Shown here one piece after another: positions 21,489-23,445 of a stretch of DNA of 23,445 bases. A program made the translations under genes and the position numbers. The notes beneath the pieces were generated by a model, which was not told the DNA's origin, searched no databases, and worked only from the letters and a program-made list of their open reading frames with translations. Source of the stretch: Dehalococcoidia bacterium (GTDB taxonomy: Bacteria > Chloroflexota > Dehalococcoidia > UBA3495); NCBI GenBank assembly GCA_030753265.1, contig JASMCQ010000003.1:1-23445 (forward strand). Direction: 5' to 3'. Every line of letters starts with the position of its first letter. The stretch's first letter is position 1.

Positions 21489-22137
21489 CTATTCACCCCT
21501 CAGTTGACCCGTCCCAAGAGCCGATGGCCTCGGCGGCGGGCGCGAGCCCCCCTCAGGGAGCGCCAGGTCCTCTTTCTCCGCGTACCGTTTCTCGTAGACC
21601 GCGTTCACCACATTGGCCCCAACGTACACGTCGGTACTGTTGCCCCCGGTCCGGAAGGAGTCCGGAAGGCCCAGCTGCAGCCCCAGATAGACGGCGAGGA
21701 ATACCGGCAGCGTTGCTTCGGGTATATTCAACATGGTGGCCATCGGGCCGGCGAAGAGCACCAGCTGGAACACCGTAGCTGATCAGGAAGACGATCGGCA
21801 CCATGGAGAGCAGCTCGTTGGCCGAACTTTCCTATCTTGCGCGTTCCGATTAGCCTGGCCGGGATGAGGTTAGAATCAAGAAGATCGCGATCGGTGCTAT
21901 GTAGTCGCACACGCCCATGAACCTGTTGATCGTCGAATCCACCTGGTCGACCACCGGCTGAGAGATACTGGCTATCCCGATGCCGGCAAAGAATCCGCCT
22001 ATCACCAGAATGAGCAAGTATTTGTCAAACCAGGACATGGCTTTCGTGATAAAGTTTGCTTTGGTTAGGACTTGATCAGCGAGTAATAGAAGCACAAGGA
22101 GCTCAATTACTCGCTGATCACTGGCGCTGGAACTCAT
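21489..22137 (-). pseudogene. Broken secondary transporter, possibly dicarboxylate/amino acid:cation symporter (SLC1-like)
   Basis: On the minus strand, ATG 22137 with AAGGAG 9 bases before it opens a frame with WFDKYLLILVIGGFFAGIGIASIS and then FMGVCDYIAPIAIFLIL, stopping at 21850. Then, in other frames, come SANELLSMVPIVFLISYG (near 21800-21840) and VFQLVLFAGPMATMLNIPEATLPVFLAVYLG, with GLPDSFRTGGNSTDVYVGANVVNAVYEKRYAEKE reaching ~21560. The pieces are in order, but at least two frame changes occur and a central block of perhaps 200 residues is missing. DSFRT..N.TD.. recalls the SLC1 motif D..RT..NV.GD, so I suggest that family with modest confidence. It is clearly not functional. Confidence 0.6.
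22073..22120. repeat. Perfect 15-base inverted repeat within the transporter remnant
   Basis: TGATCAGCGAGTAAT (22073-22087) and ATTACTCGCTGATCA (22106-22120) are exact reverse complements separated by 18 bases. It lies within the first 25 codons of the broken transporter, where it encodes SDQRVIELLVLLLLADQVL. It may be an inserted palindrome or a regulatory hairpin at the start of the message. Confidence 0.6.
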
Positions 22138-22744
22138 CTATTTGACTCCTTCTATTTATGACTATTTATGATTTTTTGTTTCCTTCCCGTCGCCGGCCAC
22201 CCAGCGTGGCCCGTATTGATGTGGCGCAGGATCTCTCGGAGCACTCCTCAGGCACGGCGGGCATCGGTGAGACCTGCCAGTGAGAAGCCCGGCAACGTAC
22301 CTGGCGAGGCGAGAATTCACACCAGCACATGGCGAACAAACGTAGCCTGAAGGCGACGTTAGGCACCTTGCCCGAATGGGCGAAGGTCGGGGATGAGGCG
22401 GGGTCCTAGACCTTTGAGCGAAGATGTCGCTCGATCATGCGCCAGCCCGAAGAGGTGCAGAAGTCTCACGCCGGCCGCGGAGTGGACGGCGGTTTCCCCG
22501 CAGCAAGAGGACAGCCTTTTCATAAGTAGATTCATCCGTTGGACCCACCTCGAAACTCCGAAGGGACCTCAGATACGCAGCACCGTCGCGGCTTTCGTGC
22601 CGCCACAGTTGGAAGTCACCATGACGAGCCGGGGGGGGGCCGGGGCCCATTCGCGGAGGCGCCGGAGCCGTTCAGCCTGGTTTGAGCGACTTTGCGCCGA
22701 TTTGACCCCCGGAACTCCCATATGGGATAATTAAGGGTACAAAT
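22138..22744. other. Intergenic region between the broken transporter and tmRNA
   Basis: About 600 bases without a gene I can support. Near 22154-22173 CTATTTATGA is present twice in tandem, followed by TTTTTT, an A/T-rich patch that could be the transporter promoter on the minus strand. The tmRNA promoter is at 22702-22731. The rest shows nothing recognisable. Confidence 0.5.
22702..22731 (+). promoter_or_regulatory. Promoter of the tmRNA gene
   Basis: TTGACC (22702-22707), an 18-base spacer and GATAAT (22726-22731) give a good sigma-70-type promoter. Transcription would start a few bases before the mature tmRNA 5' end at 22745. Confidence 0.65.
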
Positions 22745-23100
22745 GGGGACGCGCGGGTTCGACAGGAGAGTCGCGTGGCGGATTGCAAGCCGAGGACGCC
22801 ATCAGCCTCGTTAAACCGGTGGCAGCCATTAACTGGCGAACGTGAATTTGCACTAGCCGTCTAAATCGCGGCTACGTCTGCCCACTGCAAGTCCCGGATG
22901 CGGTGGTGCAGGCGCCAAGAGTCCGGGATGCGGGCGCTCCTATGCCGATAAAGGGCGACCAAAGATTGATCGGCTGGCACCTCGGAGATTCTGTCGGTGG
23001 AAGCTCTGAGGGGCGAGACTTAAAGCACCGGACAAGCTTGTAGTAGATCCGACCAGGGGACCTTTTGGACGGGGAGTTCGACTCTCCCCCGTCTCCACCA
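22745..23100 (+). ncRNA. ssrA: tmRNA (transfer-messenger RNA)
   Basis: A 356-base RNA that rescues stalled ribosomes. The 5' end GGGGACG (22745-22751) pairs with CGTCTCC (23090-23096), followed by ACCA. The T arm GGGGAG-TTCGACT-CTCCCC and the preceding GGAC are the classic tmRNA 3' half. The 5' part continues GCGCGGGTTCGACAGGAGAG. The tag frame is 22835-22864, GGC to TAA, coding GEREFALAV; with the charged alanine the tag is AGEREFALAV. Its stop lies in the loop of a GCCG/CGGC helix, as usual. The tag resembles the Dehalococcoides one (GERELVLAG, from memory). The acceptor half overlaps the end of an integrase gene on the other strand. Confidence 0.93.
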
Positions 23101-23445
23101 AGAACACGAATCGGTCGCCTCAGGCTCATTTGTAGCTTGAGGCGGCTCTTTAATTAGGACAACATCGCTGCCTTCCCGAGTCGTAGCCATCTCGAATAGA
23201 GGCCGGAAGGCAGGCTTGGGCTGGATGGCAACTACGGACCTTTCTTCAACGGGGTCAACGTAGACCGCGTCCAGCATCGTCATCAGGATACGCCGTCTCT
23301 CGCCCAGGCTGGCCTCCGCCCAGAGATTTGGCAGGTCCTCCAGCAACTTCCCGGCTTCCTGGGCTGCGTCCACGCCAGGGACGACCAGGCTGGCCAGCTT
23401 GTCTTCCAGCAGCCTCTTCTCCCGGCGGTAGTCGTCGTCGTTGTA
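23020..23445 (-). CDS. Large serine recombinase (integrase), C-terminal part, running into ssrA
   Basis: The frame enters from the right edge and ends at 23020, giving ~141 residues. YRREKRLLEDKLASLVVPGVDAAQEAGKLLEDLPNLWAEASLGERRRILMTMLDAVYVD, then VAIQPKPAFRPLFEMATTREGS, match the C-terminal region of large serine recombinases of Dehalococcoidia-type elements. The catalytic domain lies outside the window. From 23100 downwards the gene reads antisense through the tmRNA 3' end. CCA becomes TGG, and the last 26 residues, starting WWRRGRVELPVQK, are encoded by tmRNA DNA, with the stop inside it. This is what integration at ssrA produces. Serine recombinases next to ssrA are known for Dehalococcoides genomic islands (vinyl chloride reductase islands). 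Confidence 0.85.
   Translation of the reverse strand, partial: YNDDDYRREKRLLEDKLASLVVPGVDAAQEAGKLLEDLPNLWAEASLGERRRILMTMLDAVYVDPVEERSVVAIQPKPAFRPLFEMATTREGSDVVLIKEPPQATNEPEATDSCSWWRRGRVELPVQKVPWSDLLQACPVL

Noticed and set aside
22393..22734. 113-codon open frame upstream of tmRNA
   Set aside because: No ribosome site, no family resemblance, and it overlaps the tmRNA promoter.
22872..23129. Minus-strand frame inside the tmRNA
   Set aside because: It lies within tmRNA and has no protein similarity. Only the integrase frame (ending at 23020) is supported by homology.

Overview
This window looks like a piece of a high-GC genome from the Chloroflexota, probably a Dehalococcoidia or SAR202-type lineage. 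The placement rests on three things. The tmRNA tag peptide (GEREFALAV) resembles the Dehalococcoides tag as I recall it (GERELVLAG). A serine recombinase sits against the 3' end of the tmRNA, as in Dehalococcoides ssrA islands. The gene content is catabolic: molybdenum hydroxylase, LarA, luciferase-like oxidoreductases, MmgE/PrpD, tungsten aldehyde oxidoreductase. The assignment is an inference; there is no rRNA in the window.

Layout. 1-2230: the end of a xanthine dehydrogenase-family subunit, then a nickel-dependent lactate racemase homologue (larA). 2231-3259: repeats and a broken formate/nitrite transporter. 3448-7199: two tandem LLM-class oxidoreductases converging on an MmgE/PrpD gene, with a relic of a second PrpD tail between the two LLM genes. 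7305-9805: a CapA-like fragment, a ketopantoate reductase-family gene and a DUF1028 gene. 10095-11014: a C_GCAxxG_C_C redox protein with an in-frame TGA at its first conserved cysteine and a perfect hairpin just downstream (a likely selenoprotein), coupled to a DUF3995 membrane protein. 11134-11964: an unrecognised conserved-looking protein. 12492-15651: a DUF362/ferredoxin protein coupled to an aldehyde:ferredoxin oxidoreductase. 15648-16500: a REP-associated tyrosine transposase (RAYT) that carries a REPIN-like palindrome inside its own reading frame, followed by a decayed duplicate of that segment. 16523-18051: larB and larE, overlapping, for the LarA nickel-pincer cofactor; divergent from them is a second DUF362 gene (18218-19216). 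19547-19621: tRNA-Pro(CGG). 19933-21276: an MFS carrier with a strong hairpin behind it. 21489-22137: a broken secondary transporter. 22745-23100: tmRNA (ssrA). 23020 to the right edge: the C-terminal part of a large serine recombinase whose frame runs antisense through the tmRNA 3' end, marking the left edge of a probable genomic island lying outside the window.

The genes suggest a heterotroph handling hydroxy and carboxylic acids and aldehydes with metal cofactors (Mo/W pterin, nickel-pincer, flavin or F420, possibly Se). LarB and LarE would serve LarA; LarC is not in the window. The DUF362/ferredoxin protein is the likely electron partner of the AFOR. The most interesting observations are the selenoprotein candidate, the ssrA integration junction, the REPIN inside the RAYT gene, and the relic that records duplication of an LLM/PrpD unit.
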